In this document: piece by piece, positions 22,672 to 35,059 of the stretch
How positions within the stretch are numbered: the stretch's first letter is position 1
Layout: the number at the start of each line of letters is the position of its first letter
NCBI RefSeq assembly: GCF_027887165.1
Contig: NC_077227.1
Span: forward strand, 348,919,207-348,983,206
DNA from: Monodelphis domestica
Taxonomy: Eukaryota; Chordata; Mammalia; Didelphimorphia; Didelphidae
Length of the DNA: 64,000 bases
Reading direction: 5' to 3'
The notes under the pieces: generated by a model
The model's database searches: none
Told to the model about the DNA's origin: nothing
What the model saw: the letters and a program-made list of their open reading frames with translations, nothing else
Program-made: the position numbers and the translations under genes

Positions 22672-23095
22672 AGATTGCCCTATTAGCTGCATGTCTCTGG
22701 GCAAGTGACTTCACTTTTTCCTCATCTGAAAAATTGAACCTTTGAGCTAGGTGATTTCTAATGTCCTTTTCAGTTGTAAGATCATGATGCTGGGTTGTTC
22801 TATAATGATCACTAGATTTAAACTTGGAAGAGTTGGTGTTGAGAAAGTGTCATGTTTAGAGAAAGGCACAAGATTACCAGGATAGTGGGGAGACTAAAGA
22901 CCATGCCATGGGAACATAGTGTCATAGATTTAGAGTTGGAAGGGGCCTTAGAGGTAATCCAGTACAATTCATTTATTTGAAGAGACTGAGTTCCACAGAG
23001 ATGAAGTAAATTTCTCAATTTGTCAAGGTGAGGACTGGATGCCAGGGCCCCTCATCTTAAATCCAGTGCTTTTTCTATTGTACCTTGATGTTTTC
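22672..23095 (+). repeat. Two MIR-type SINE relics
   Basis: The first (22672-22790) has 'gggcaagtgacttcac' and a decayed end. The second (22915-23090) has 'tagagttggaaggggcctta' and 'aatccagtgctttttctatt'. Confidence 0.6.
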
Positions 23096-23292
23096 CTTAG
23101 TGTCAATGAAAGGAACTGAGGAAGTTGTACCAGGAGAGGACAAGACTTGAGGTTGCTGAGAGGTTATGATGATCTCATGCATTAAAATGCTGGAAAGGTT
23201 ATTAAAGCTGATTTTCTTTGGCCCCAGCAGAAGATAGTAGGGAAGGAGAAGTAGAAAGGCATATTTTAGTTCTTTATAAGGAAAAAACAACT

Positions 23293-23491
23293 TAAAAAAA
23301 AACCCTTACCTTTCATCTTGGAATCAGTACTATGTAGTGGTTCCAAGGTTGAAGAGCAGTAAGGACTAAGAAATTGGGGTTAAGTGACTTGCCCAAGGTC
23401 GCACAGTTAGGAAGTGTCTAAAGTCAGATTTGAACCTAGACCCACCTCTGGGCCTGGCTCTCAATCAATCTCAGCACCCAACTGCCCCTCC
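23293..23491 (-). mobile_element. tRNA-type marsupial SINE
   Basis: The reverse strand runs from the A-rich end through 'gtggttccaagg' to the head 'gcccaactgcccc'. Confidence 0.9.
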
Positions 23492-23650
23492 CAAAACAAC
23501 CTTCTTAAAGCTTTCTTCTGAAAGCAATGAGCTGCTTTAGGGAGCAGTGTTCTCCTTGTCACTGGAGAATTTCAAACTGGCAAGGTGATCCCATGTTGTG
23601 AATGTGATTGCTTTCCCAATTTAAGTATGGATTGAATTAAATACCCTCCA

Positions 23651-23905
23651 GGGGCAGCTGGGTGGTGAAGTAGATAGAGTGCCAGGCCTAAAGTCAGGAA
23701 TACCCATCTTCCTGAATTCAAATGTGGCCTCAGACACTGTCTGGGTAGGTAACCCTAAGCAAGTCACTTAACTGTTTGCCTCAGTTTCCTCATCTATAAA
23801 ATGAGCTTAAGAAGGAAATGGCAAACCACTCCAGTATTTTTGCCAAGAAAACCAAATGGGGTTATGAAGAATCAGACAAAACTGAAATGATTCAATGATA
23901 GCTAC
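23651..23905 (+). mobile_element. Mar1-type CORE-SINE, full length
   Basis: It starts 'ggggcagctgggtggtgaag'. The core is 'gcctcagtttcctcatctat' and the tail 'aaatggcaaaccactccagt', ending with an RTE-like 'agacaaaactgaaatgatt'. The tail suggests it was mobilised by the BovB/RTE LINE family also seen at 51.9 kb. Confidence 0.85.
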
Positions 23906-24489
23906 CTTCTAAGATTTTTAACTCAGATTTTAGGATGCTTAATCCCAGTTCTGATACTCACAGGCTGCATGCCCCTGGAAAATCATTCCCCCTGAACTTT
24001 GCCTGTGTTTTCCAGGTCTTGATCCAGTCCTGATGGGGCAAAGACAAATGTGGTCTAGAGGGAAAAACTTGATAAAATTCAGGGAAAATCAAGAATTATA
24101 CTGGGCTACTTAATTGGGGCCAAAAAGCCAATCAACAGGCTGAAACTGGAGCTGGTCAAAAGGGAGTATTCAGGTTAGGGTCATAGACTGCCTGGAATAA
24201 TTGGTGTTATTCAGTGGAGAGCTCCAGCCTTTATGCTAGAGGAATAAGATTGTCACTTAATAAGATGCAGAGCTTTTGCTCCCTCACAAACTGTGTCCTC
24301 ACCTTTTCTTCTCTGAGAAGGCTCCAGGTCCAGCTCTGCCTAAGAAACTGCATTGTAGCAAAGAACATTCTCTCTGATTTATGCAAATTAGGCTATGACC
24401 AAGGAAATGTTATCTAGAATTACTGGCTCTCTCTGAAGAAGACTGGTGGCCACTACCCTTAAAACAGCAAGGGCTCAAGTGGAGGAAAA
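23906..24489. other. Unassigned intronic sequence
   Basis: The short ORFs (24214-24417 and 24446-24706) show no domain, and the second overlaps an L2 end. I see no gene. Confidence 0.4.
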
Positions 24490-24945
24490 GGGATATTGTT
24501 CTTGCTCTCTACTGTGGTTTCCAGACCATTTCAGTCCCATTGTAACACCCAAGCTATCTTTGCATTCCATCAAAATGGCTTACTTGCTAGTCATGAAACT
24601 AACTGATCATTCCACCTTCTACACCTATGCATTTGCACAGGTGTTGCCTCCTTCCTGCCATGCCTATAATCTATTTTCTTCTTCCCCTTCCCTCTTAGAA
24701 TCCTGAGCTTTCTTCAAGATTCAACTCCAGTGCCACTTTGAATGGAAGTCTTTCCAAATGCCCCCTTAGTGTTCTTTGCTTTTGTTTACATTTTATATCT
24801 CTCACCTCCAACACCTTCCTTAACTTCACTTCCACCCCCCAACCCCTCCACTCCTTGAGGACAGGAACTATTTTTCAAAGTTTTTGTATTTTAAGAGCCT
24901 AACACATAAGAGCCTTGCATAAAGTAGGTTGTTATTAAATGCTTT
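24490..24945 (+). repeat. L2 LINE 3' end
   Basis: It has 'tttgcacaggtgttgcctcc', 'ccttgaggacaggaactatt' and 'gcataaagtaggttg', the standard L2 3' order. Confidence 0.75.
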
Positions 24946-25299
24946 AAACTTTTTTTTATTTTTATTTAAATTTGTTGAATATTTTCCTCTTCTGGACTTT
25001 GTGTTGGGGATGAGTGAAAGCACTGAAATTCTTCTGAGGTTCTTGAAATTTGCTCCTGCCATCCTCTTCTCATTCTTGTGGCTGCTATCTGTTAACCATT
25101 GGGTTGTTTTCACTTTTTCTGTTTTAGAAAGAATTTTTTTATGAATAATATTAATTACAAATATGATAGATTCAATTTTATAAATATTTACATTTCAATT
25201 ACATTTCAATCCATTAAATGTTGTAACTTTTCAATCATTCTTTTAATATGCATTAGGATTCTTGGTTGTCCATTTGGTCTTATTTATTATTACTTTAAA

Positions 25300-26740
25300 A
25301 TTTTTTTAATTTTATTATTATTTTTTACCAATTACATGTAATAGCAAATCTCTACATAAGTTTCCGAACTTATATGATCCAAATTGTGTCCTTCCCTGCT
25401 TCCCTTCCCACTCCTGGAGTTGGCAACAACTCAATCTGGGTTTTATATATATATATATATAATCATGCAAAACATTTCCATATTGCTCATTTTTGTAAGT
25501 GAATAATCTTATAAAACCAAAATCCCAAAACATAAACCCAAATAAACAATTGAAAAATCATATACTTTCATCTGTATTCCTACTTCAACAGTTCTTTCTC
25601 TGGAGGTGGATAGCATTCTTTGTCATAAATCCCTCAAAATTGTCCTGGATCATTTTACTGCTGAGAGTAGCAAAGTCTATCACATTAAAAATATTCCACA
25701 ATATGACTACTACTGTATACAGTGTCTTCCTTGTTCTGCTTATTTCATTCTGCAGCAGTTTGTGTACGTCTTTCTAGCTCCTTCTGAAATTATCCTGTTG
25801 TTCATTTTTTACAGCATAATAATATTACATCACCATCATATACCACAATTTGTTTAGCCATTCCCTAACTGATTGACATCCCTTCAGTTTCCAATTCTTT
25901 GCCACCACAAAAAAGGACTGCTAAAAATATTTGTACAAGTAGGTCCTCCCCACACCCCTTTTTTTCCTCTTTGGGATACAGACCTAGTAGTATTATTTGA
26001 TCAAAGAGTATACATAATTTTAGAGCCTTTTGGGTATAATTCCAAATTGCCCAATTCCAAATTGCCCTCCAGAATGGTTGGATCAGTTCACAACTCCACT
26101 AGCAATGCATTAGGGTCTTAGTTTTGCCACATCCTCTCCAGTATTTATCATTCTCCTTTACTGTCATTTTGACCAATCTGAGAGGTGTGAGGTGGTACCT
26201 CTGAGTTGTTTTAATTTAAGTTTCTTTACTAACAAGAGTTTTAGAACATTTTTTTCATAGGATTATTGATGGCTTTGATTTCTTAATCTGAAAACTGCTT
26301 ATTCATATCTTTGGACAATTTGTCTATTGGGGAATGGCTTGCATTCTTATAAATCTGACTTATTTCTCTACATAGTTGAGAAATGAAGCCTTTATCAGTT
26401 TTTTTCTAGTTTGTTGTTTTCTTTCTAGGTTGCATTGGTTTTATTTGTACGAAGCTTTTTAATTGAATATAATCAAAATTATTCATTTAATATCTTATAA
26501 TACTCCCTATCTCTTGTTTTGTCATCAATTCTTCTTTTCTCCAAAGCTCTGACATATAAACTATTCTGTTCCCCTAATTTACTTATATCATCCTTTATGT
26601 CTAAATCTATGATTACTTTTTTATAGTCATAGTTAATTTGTACTTGATCCTTCTGGTTCTACTTTTTTCATTTTGGGATATTTCATGAAGGTCTTTCCGT
26701 TTTAAAAATTCTTGTTCCATTCTATTTTAAAAATCTATTA
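25300..26740 (-). mobile_element. L1 LINE 3' part, antisense to ARHGEF37, decayed
   Basis: The reverse strand has an L1 3' UTR (25300-25640: 'agttctttctctggaggtgg', 'aattgtcctggatcatttt') and the ORF2 C terminus ('ccattccctaactgattgac', 'ctccagaatggttggatcag'). It is older than the copies at 0.2, 9.9 and 12.9 kb. Confidence 0.85.
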
Positions 26741-26744
26741 ACTT

Positions 26745-27905
26745 ACCACAAATTATTTAACCATTCCCTTATCAATGGACATTTTTTAAAGTGGTTTTTA
26801 CTTTTTATTGCAATTATAAATAATACTACTATGAAAACTTTGAACTTTAACACCTTCATGATAGATATACTCAATAATAGAATTACTGAGTAAAAGGATA
26901 TTATTATTTTTATAACTTTTACTTTGTACTTTCTGATTAGAAAAGAAATTAGAAAGTTTCTACTCCTTAGTAATTCTAGAAGCAATAAATAAGCCCATCT
27001 TTGGCTGAAACTTTACCAATATTTAGGGAATTTTTTTGTCATTTTTTTCTTTTAATTATTTTTGCCAATTTGATGAAGATGTAATGGGGCCTAAAAGTTG
27101 TTTTAATTTGTGTCTCTTTAATTATTTGTGGGGTACAGCATTTTAGAGCACAATTAATCGATTGTGTTCTCTTTTTGTAAATTATCTGTTCACATCCTCT
27201 GACATTTTTTTGTGACACAGTTTATGTCACATTCTTTGACTCATTTTGTGCTTGTATGATTTTAATATTTCACTATATATGTTAGATACCCAGTTTTGTG
27301 ATAGTTTCCATAAATATTTTTCTCAGATGTTATTTTTCCTTGGATTATTTCTGTTGCATAGAAAAAAATTAATTTTAATGTAATTAAGCATTTCTCCGTT
27401 TTCCTAAATATGTTTTCCTACTATCTTAATAGGAATTATTACATCTACTTCATTATTGGGACAAATGTAAACATTTTCTTCTGTCTTTATGCTTATATTT
27501 TTTATTCAGTTGAAATTAATTTTTAATATGGTATGAGATATGAGTCTAAATCACTTCTCAGCAAAGTGGTAGTCAGTTTTGCCAATAATATTTATTAAAT
27601 TACATATGCCTTCTTCAGTTTTTACTTTACTTTCCATAGGTTTTCCAAGAATTAATCTTGAGTATAAATTTAGTCAGATGTCATGTTTTATTCCATTGGT
27701 CTATTCTTTTCTTAGTTTTGATCAAAATTGCTTTCTAAAAAGTTTTAAAAGTATGAGTGAAAAACTATACTCATCAGTTTGTTTCCCCATTTCCCCATTA
27801 TGCCCCCTTCATTACCCATTTGTTTTTCTATTTCCATTTTATAATTTTATTCTATTTCATGAAGCGATTGATATTTTAACTGGTATTATATTAAATATGT
27901 AAATT
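26745..27905 (-). mobile_element. Old L1 ORF2 C-terminal relic, antisense
   Basis: It starts with a second copy of the ORF2 C-terminal landmark ('ccattcccttatcaatggac') and continues into AT-rich, heavily mutated L1 ORF2 sequence. It belongs to a different, older subfamily from its neighbour. Confidence 0.65.
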
Positions 27906-28290
27906 GATTTGGGGAATATTGTCATTGTTAGATAGCTAAAATGCTAGATTTGCATAAAGACAGAGTTCAACTCTCTTTTCTCAACTCTCCCTAGCCATTT
28001 TATTAGCTGTTTAATTCTGGGAAAGTAATTTAATCTCCCTGGGACTCAGTTAATATTCCCTGCCTTCTATGGAACTCTAGTAGTCATTCCATTTTTTGTG
28101 TGTATCTTCAATGTCTCCATCTTCATTGACTCATTTCCATGTGTCTAAATATATGCTCATGTGTCCTCAATCTTAAAAAAAAGGCTTTTCTTAATATCTT
28201 TAGTGCATCTGATGATCACCCAATTTCTTCCTCCCTTTTATCACTAAATTTATGGGGAAAAATTGTCTTACTAAATGTTGCCACTTGTCA
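27906..28290 (+). repeat. MIR relic and unassigned sequence
   Basis: 'gatagctaaaatgctagatt' and 'gggaaagtaatttaatctcc' look like a decayed MIR. The remainder is unassigned. Confidence 0.35.
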
Positions 28291-29240
28291 CAATTATAAA
28301 ACACCTACCATAGGTAGTCACTGTGCTATGTACTGCAGACACAAAGAAAGGCAAAAAAATGGTTTCTGTTCTCAAAGAGTTTATGGTCTGATGGGGGAGA
28401 CAACATGTAAATACCTATGTACAAACAGGATACCAATAGGGTAAACTGGAAATAATCTGGGGGTAAGTACTAAGATTATAGAAGCCTGACAAAGGCTTCT
28501 TTTAGCAACTGAGACTTTAGCAGAGATTTGAAGGAAATTGGGGGAAGACTAGCGTCACCCACAAGGAAGGAGAGAGTTTCAGAGGATAGTCAATGAAAAT
28601 GCTCAGAGTTAGAAGATACAGAGTCTTGTTTGAGGAACAGCAAGAAATCTATTGTCACTGGATTGAATAGTATGGGGATTGGGGTCTAGTAAAATGTTAG
28701 GCACTGAAAAAAGGAGAGGGTCATGTTGTAAAAGGCTTTAAAAGTCAAACAGGAGTTTATATTAAGTCCAAGAGGTAATAGAGAGCCCCTGGAGTTTGTT
28801 GAATAGGAGGGACAAATAGACCTGCTCCTCAGGAAGATCACTCTGACAGCTGAAAGTAGGATAGGCTGAAGCGGGAAGAGAAGGATGGCTGGAAGAAGAA
28901 TGGAAGAAGAATATTGAACTAACCCAAGTTTGTGTTTGATAAAGCCAGTGTAGTGACAGTGTCAGAAGAAAGAGGGAGAAACTCGACAACTGATTGGATA
29001 TAGGGGGAGAGAGATAGTGAGGAATCAAGGATGACACTTAGTTTTCAAGCCAGAGTGATTAGGAGGGTGTTAGTGCCCTGGACAGTAAGAGGGAAGTAAG
29101 GGAAAGGATAGAGTTTGGGGAGGAAGATAACCAAGTTCAGCTTTGACTATGTTGAGTTTAAGAAGTTAATGGAACATATAATTGGAAATGTACAAGGTGT
29201 AGGTCAGGAGAGAGGTTAGGGCTAGAAAAATAGATTATCA
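28291..29240 (-). repeat. L2-like LINE body, antisense
   Basis: 'gctatgtactgcagacacaaagaaaggc', read in two parts, followed by 'aggaagatcactctgacagc' and 'aatcaaggatgacacttag', resembles the antisense of L2 ORF sequence. There are no intact frames. Confidence 0.55.
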
Positions 29241-29362
29241 AAATATTGTTCATGTTTGACAACATACGCCTTATTCCAACACCTCTAATCCACTACCTCT
29301 CTGCCAAGAGGAAGGAAAACTATTTCACTTTCAGTTTTTTGAAGTCCCTATGGCTCATTTCT

Positions 29363-29826
29363 TGCAGTGGATATAATGCTGAACCTAAAGTCAGGAAGAA
29401 AGGTTCCTGAATTCAAATCTGGCCTCTGGTACTTACTAGCTCTGTGACTCTAGGCAGGTAATTTAATCTTGTTTGCCTCAGTTTCCTCATCTGTAAAATG
29501 AGCTAGAGAAGGGAATGGCAAACCACTCCAGGATCTTTGCCAAGAAAACTCCAAATGGGGGGCAGATGGGTAGCTCAGTGGATTGAGAGTCAGGCCTAGA
29601 GATGGGAGATCCTAGGTTCAAATCTGGCCTCAGACACTTCCCAGCTGTGTGACCCTGGGCAAGTCACTTGACCCCCATTGCCTAGCCCTTATGACTCTTC
29701 TGCCTTGGAGCCAATACACAGTATTGACTCCAAGATGGAAGGTAAGGGTTTTTTTAAAAAAATAATAAATTTAAAAAAAAAAGAAAACTCCAAATGAAAT
29801 GATGAAGAGTCTGACACAACTCAGCA
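29363..29826 (+). mobile_element. Mar1-type CORE-SINE split by another SINE
   Basis: The head and core are at 29363-29557 ('gcctcagtttcctcatctgt', 'ggcaaaccactcc') and the tail at 29781-29826 ('gaagagtctgacacaact'). A complete tRNA-type SINE sits in between. Confidence 0.85.
29558..29780 (+). mobile_element. tRNA-type marsupial SINE, well preserved
   Basis: It runs from 'gggggcagatgggtagctca' to its A-rich tail. The exact 16-bp duplication aagaaaactccaaatg (29542-29557 and 29781-29796) fixes both ends. It is one of the least diverged SINEs here. Confidence 0.95.
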
Positions 29827-30085
29827 ACATTGTTCATTGCATTGGTCTCCATGGTTGAGATCTTGTTAAATTTTCAGTGTGTGAACAGTTATACCTCAGA
29901 AATCAGTAAATGTCACAAATCTGGGTTGTCTGGACATAAGAAAATGATGATGAAATGTTCATAAAACAGATTAAACCTTAAAATGTATCCTTTTCTGGAG
30001 GTGGGAGGATATCTTGTTTTTAAACATTTACCAGCAGACTCCTGAGAAAGATTTCAAAAGGGTTCAGCTGGGATGAGATAACAAA
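29827..30085. repeat. Unidentified interspersed repeat, copy 2
   Basis: It matches 6690-7200 in order ('aattttcagtgtg', 'ttatacctcagaaat', 'cagattaaacctt', 'cagcagactcctg'). The family is not recognised. Confidence 0.5.
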
Positions 30086-30389
30086 TTTGTATCCCAATCT
30101 CGTGGCACAGTGCCATAGAGATAGTAAACTAAATTATTGTTTGTTTGGTTAGACATAGATACATATTTTTGCTGTATTAAGTAAAGGTCACTCTACTTCT
30201 TTGTTTTGGGGAATTTTTAACATAATTGAGTACTATATTTTATGTAAGGTTTTTTCTACCTCAATGGCAGAATCCCAGGTTTCTATTATTAATATGAGTT
30301 ACTATGTTAATTATTTTCCTAACAGCAAACCATCCTTGCATTTCTGGTATAACTACAGTGTTGTCATAATGAATTTTTGAAAACATATT

Positions 30390-30520
30390 GCTACATGTAT
30401 AATTATTTGCCTTCTCAAGGAGGGAGAATAGGGGAGAGAATTTGGAGCTCAAAATTTAAAACAATGCTAGTAATTGTTTTTATATGTAATCAGGAAAAAT
30501 AAAATACAAATAAAAAATTG
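30390..30520 (+). mobile_element. L1/HAL1-type 3' end fragment
   Basis: 'gagaatttggagctcaaaat' followed by 'atgtaatcaggaaaaataaa' and an A-rich tail is the sense end of an older L1-like element. Confidence 0.55.
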
Positions 30521-31039
30521 TTATAATTATTTTTTGTCAGTCTTTGGAAATTGTTTCATACCTTGTTTAATAGTATTATTGGCCTATAATTCCACATCCT
30601 CCCATTTTAACTCTTCTCCACTTTGGGAAGGACAATGTTTGTGTCTTTGGAGGTTGGGATGTTATCCTCTTTTTCTGTTTGAAAATATGCTTATCTGTGG
30701 CATGGGGATTATTTTGTACTTTAAATTATTTAATATAATTCACTTGTGAATGCATTTGGTGCTTGAGATTTTTTTTTTCACCAGAAGTTCTTTTATGATT
30801 TCTCAAAATTTTCCTAAGATCAGATTATTTATCATTTTGGCATTTTACATTAATTTCATTAGGGTTTTCACTTTTGTTGACATTCTATACCTTCTAAACA
30901 TGCTATACATGGATTTCTGATCATTTTATTTCCTCTATTTGTGGTTATTTCCCCCTTTTCCTTTTGTATTTTATAAGTTTAATTTGTTCCCTTTTAAAAC
31001 ATGGTTTTCATTTCTTCTATCTAAAGTTCTTCTCACCAG

Positions 31040-31240
31040 TGACTAGCTGGCTAGAGTCAAGAATTGTATTCAACTCTCATCTCTGACATACACTGACTAC
31101 TGGATGTAGGGCAAGTGATTTAATCACTGACTGCCCAAGGTAGCTCTTTAAGACAATAGCAAAATGCTTATATGCTTTGAGGAATGAATGGTGTTCCTCT
31201 CCTGGTTTGGTCTACCCTGAGGAAATCCCAAGCTTAATTA
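31040..31240 (+). repeat. Decayed SINE
   Basis: 'gtgactagctggctagagtc' and 'gggcaagtgatttaatcac' are SINE core landmarks. Confidence 0.5.
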
Positions 31241-31499
31241 AAAAACAAGCAAACAACTCATATTTAATTAAATTTGGGGGGTTATTACTTTGTTGATATT
31301 CTAGGCTTAAAAAAATTACATGTTCCAACTGTCCTCTTATTTGCTAATATATATTCAGGATATAATTTCCCTCTTAAAAACTTCTTGAGCTGTGTTCCAT
31401 TAATTTTGGTTTGTTAGTTGTTTTCCCTCCTTCCAATCTCCCTTCTCTAACTAGCTTTTGCTTATTCTGCTTTGTTATGGAGCCCACTAATGTACTTAT

Positions 31500-31745
31500 G
31501 CAATATTAGACACAACAATAGGACACTGAGGTAACATACAGAGCAGATAAGTAGAGTGCTAGGCCTAGCATCAGGAAGATCTGAGTTTGAATGTGACTTC
31601 CAACTCTCACTAGCTGTGTGACCCTGGGCAAATCACTTAACCTCCCTCAACCTCATCTATAAAATGGGGATAATAACACTTATCTCAGAGGCTTCAAGTT
31701 ACCAAAATAATTACCCTGTTGCTCTGGACTAACTATTCTCTCCCT
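31500..31745 (+). repeat. MIR-type SINE
   Basis: It has 'agctgtgtgaccctgggcaa' and 'catctataaaatggggataa' in sense orientation. Confidence 0.75.
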
Positions 31746-31884
31746 TCCTCATACATTTTCATTGGGTCTCTGTTTTCTTATAGAAGAAAATATGAACTCC
31801 AGGTATTTAAAGTCCTCTCTCCACAAACTTTTTAGTTTTATTTCATATGTAGAGGTTGTACCCCCAAATTTTCTAAATACTTCT

Positions 31885-32077
31885 TTTTTTAAAACCTTGA
31901 TCTTCTGTCTTAGAATCAATAATAAGTATTGGTTCCAAAGTAGAAGAGTGATTAGGACTAGGCAATTGGGATTAAGTGACTTGCCCAGGATCACACAGCT
32001 AGGAAGTGTCTGAGGTCACATTTGAACTCATGACCTCCTGTCTCTAAGCTTGGCTATCTGAGTCTCCTAGCTGCCCC
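31885..32077 (-). mobile_element. tRNA-type marsupial SINE
   Basis: 'attggttccaaagtagaag' is in the tail and 'gtctcctagctgcccc' at the head end. Confidence 0.9.
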
Positions 32078-32089
32078 TCTCTCTATACT

Positions 32090-32340
32090 TATACAAGTTT
32101 TTTATTCAGTAATATTTTTCTCCCCCAAATCACATGTAGAAGTCATTTTTAGCATTTGTTTTCTCACATTTTGAGTTCCAAATTCTTTCCCCTCCCTCTC
32201 TCTTCTCCCCTTTCCCTGAGATAGTAAACAATTTGATATGGGCTATATATGTGCTAATATGTAGTGCATATTTCCATATTTGTCATATTATGGAAGAAGA
32301 TACATAGCACTAAAAATAAAGTTAAAAAAATAAGCCAGCT
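32090..32340 (-). mobile_element. L1/HAL1-type 3' end, antisense
   Basis: 'ttttgagttccaaattcttt', a pyrimidine tract and 'atttgatatgggctatat' form the reversed 3' UTR of an old L1-like family. Confidence 0.6.
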
Positions 32341-33339
32341 GAAAATGGCTTTCTTTTGGCTTTGAAAATATCTTTTTAGCAGGATGTGAAATACCCTTGA
32401 AAAGTTAATTCTATGACCTTGTCTTGGGTACATCTGAGTTAATTCCATCTTGTTGATTAAAATCCTGGATACTTAATTGGATCTACACTTCACTGACATG
32501 AATTTAACACCTAGGCTGCAAACAAACTTTAGAACAGACCTTTAAAGTTAGTACTAGAGATCTGGAAGAGTAAGACTATTGACTGGAAGAAATGGAAAAG
32601 AGTGGACATGGAACTAACAGTTGGGGCAAAGAGAGTCTTTACATCCCAGAATGTCCCTTGGGGAACCAATAAGCCCAGAGATGACAATAGTGGCAGGACA
32701 AGAAATGAGCTCTTAGACTCACAAGAGGAGCTTCAGGACCAGGCCAAGTTCTTAGACCAAACATGAATTATAACCAAGGAGGATCCAACTCAGACCTTGT
32801 ACTTTATTAGTATTGTGAGTTATAGGGATTATGCTAGTCTGAAAGAAAAGACATTAACTTTTTAGTGAATCCCCTCCCACCCCCAGCATCCCCAAGGCTA
32901 CCCTCTTTGTTTTGGGAGGTACAACCATTTAGTAGTACTATAAGTCTTGAGAACTGTTTAGGTTCCTGGGATGAGGTGGGTGGGGCTCACTGTTGGGGTA
33001 AATTATTTAGTTCTTTGGCAGGCCCATATGGGAGGAGGCATACTGAAGTAGCATTCCATTTTCTGTCTTTTCTTTGACATTTTGTTCCCCAGAGGGCTTG
33101 CTTGGGAGTTGTGAGTGTGTATTCCTTTGTAGAGAGACCTATATTCTGGATGTATTCTGATGCTAAGCTATGTTCTGATGTTCCAAAGGGACATCCTCAT
33201 GGAGGAGGAGGGATAAACCAAAGAAAATATTTGAAAAAGATGACCCAAACTTATAAAAACTTTAAATTCTGGATCATGAGTTACCATCATTATAACACTT
33301 TACGTATTCCACTGATCAGTAAAATTAGAGTACTCCATT
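32341..33339. other. Unassigned intronic sequence
   Basis: About 1 kb without a repeat I recognise. The small ORFs at 32865-33077 and 33102-33395 lack family features or splice context. Confidence 0.4.
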
Positions 33340-33635
33340 CTTCCTCATTTTCACCTGTCACATTTCCTTTGGGTTCAGCCTGGGTGCCATTATGAAGCTT
33401 TCCTTAACTGTACCATGATCCAACCCTCTTCCCAGATGAAAGAGTCCTTTCTCACCTCAAGTTTTTCTAAAGCACGTATCTTGATCTCTTCTCTTCTTCA
33501 TTGTACTATCATATTTTATGCATCTTTGAGGGCAGAAGCTTTGTCATTTTTCATCTTTATATCTCTACCCATTTGAACAATGCCTTATTCATAGCAGGCC
33601 TTTAATACATCTTCATTAAGTGTAATAAAAATGAA
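33340..33635 (+). repeat. L2 LINE 3' end
   Basis: It has 'tttgagggcagaagctttgt', 'tttatatctctacccatttg' and 'aggcctttaatacatc'. Confidence 0.65.
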
Positions 33636-34179
33636 CTTCTCTCTGTACCAGTTAGAGCTCCAGAATGTTGACATTTCAGGGTGTTTTTCATCCAGATCTG
33701 GAGGAGCCCTTTAGCATTCTAAAAAAGCCTGAATTCATTTGGGGGACAATTATTGTCTTTTGGTGTTCTTGGTGATGTGTGGTTTGTAGAATAAGATCCA
33801 GGTCTAAGGAAGTTATAAAGAAATATTAACTCTGTCCAGGCCCTACACAGAGTAGGAAGTCAGTGAACATAGCTGACTTCAATATATATATAATTTGTTT
33901 AGGGAGAAGGATTTTTGTTTCATTTTTCTGAGAGAAGCCTTGCCAGTTCAGAGAATGTAATAAGAGAAATGCCAAGTTTGCTCTGCTTGCATTTGGTTTT
34001 GTCTGCATTAGAAACCAGTAACTGAATTAGTAAAATACTGAATGAATCTCTTAATCCCTTGCATTGTTAAAAGCACTAAAGCACTTTACATTTTATCGAG
34101 CTGTGTTATCATATACCTTATCAAATCATGCTCGCAACAGCCATGTTGTGGTCAGACAAGGCATAAGGTACAACTGGGC
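33636..34179. other. Unassigned intronic sequence, MIR relic at the end
   Basis: Nothing firm. 34070-34180 resembles reversed MIR ('actaaagcactttacatttt'). Confidence 0.35.
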
Positions 34180-34590
34180 TCATAATTTTAGAACGACATT
34201 GATAAGCTTGAGAGAATCCAAAGGAGGGCAGCCAGGATGGTGAAAGGCCTTGAGTCTGTGCCGTATGAGTATCTGATGAACAGACTGGGTATGTTTAGTC
34301 TGAAGAAGAAAATCCTTGGGAAGAGGAGGGGGAGGAAGAACATGATAACTGTGTTCAAGTGTTAGAGAGGCTGTCACATGGAAGAGGTGAAACTTGTTCC
34401 ATTTGATCCCAAAGGGCAGAACCAGGAACAATTAGTGTAAGTTGCAAAGAAACCAATTTAAACTAAATGTCAGGAATAATTTCTGAACAATGAGAGTTGT
34501 CCAAAAGTTGAAAAGGCTACCTCTCTAGGAAATGGGTTTCCTTAGAAACAAGGAAGAAACAACCTTCAAAGGCTAGATGTCTGACCACTT
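34180..34590 (+). repeat. CR1/L3 LINE 3' end
   Basis: The ordered landmarks of this old family are present: 'tgagagaatccaaagga', 'gtatgtttagtctgaagaag', 'aaagggcagaaccagg' and 'gagagttgtccaaaagttg'. Confidence 0.75.
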
Positions 34591-34599
34591 TCCTGATAT

Positions 34600-34965
34600 T
34601 TTAAGAGTGGGAATTGTAGATGTCATCTCATTTGATCTTCACAACAACACTGGGAAGCATATATTATTTTTATGACTTAAAAAAAAAAACTATTATTAGA
34701 AACAAAGGAGGGAACTAAGATAGACAGAAGTTAAGTGACTGGCCCAGGATAAACAGATAGAGAATGTCTGAGTCTAGATTTGAACTCATCTTCCTAATTC
34801 TAGGTTCAGCAAACATTATGTCACCAAATGCCTCATAAGTGAAACTCAATGGTTGCTAAGGTCCTTTCCATCTCTCAGTTTCCATTTCTCAGAGGAAAAA
34901 ATTGAAACTAATTGAGAAATCAAATGACTTATCCAAGGTTAGGAGGCTATGATGCACTTGAACTA
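34600..34965 (-). repeat. Two reversed MIR-type SINEs
   Basis: 'catctcatttgatcttcac', 'gaagttaagtgactggccca' and 'tagatttgaactcatcttcc' form the first. 'aaatgacttatccaaggtta' marks a second fragment. Confidence 0.7.
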
Positions 34966-35059
34966 GTACCTTCTGAAAACTATGCCTCTTGAGTCCTAGT
35001 CATGCTTTTGTTGTTGTTGTTGTTACTATGTGGCAAATGGCCTTAGGACTTGATAAATA

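Larger units (their letters stand above)
30185..31440 (-). mobile_element. Old L1 ORF2 reverse-transcriptase relic, antisense, interrupted
   Basis: On the reverse strand IPEMQGWF...IINI is readable near 30290-30350, then a decayed RT region at 30520-31030 and 31260-31440. A sense L1-type 3' end (30390-30520) and a SINE relic (31040-31240) interrupt it. Confidence 0.68.

Noticed and set aside
29558..29780. tRNA-like head with A- and B-box-like motifs
   Set aside because: It is the promoter head of a SINE, with no cloverleaf and a long SINE body. Not a tRNA gene. The same applies to the other SINE heads.
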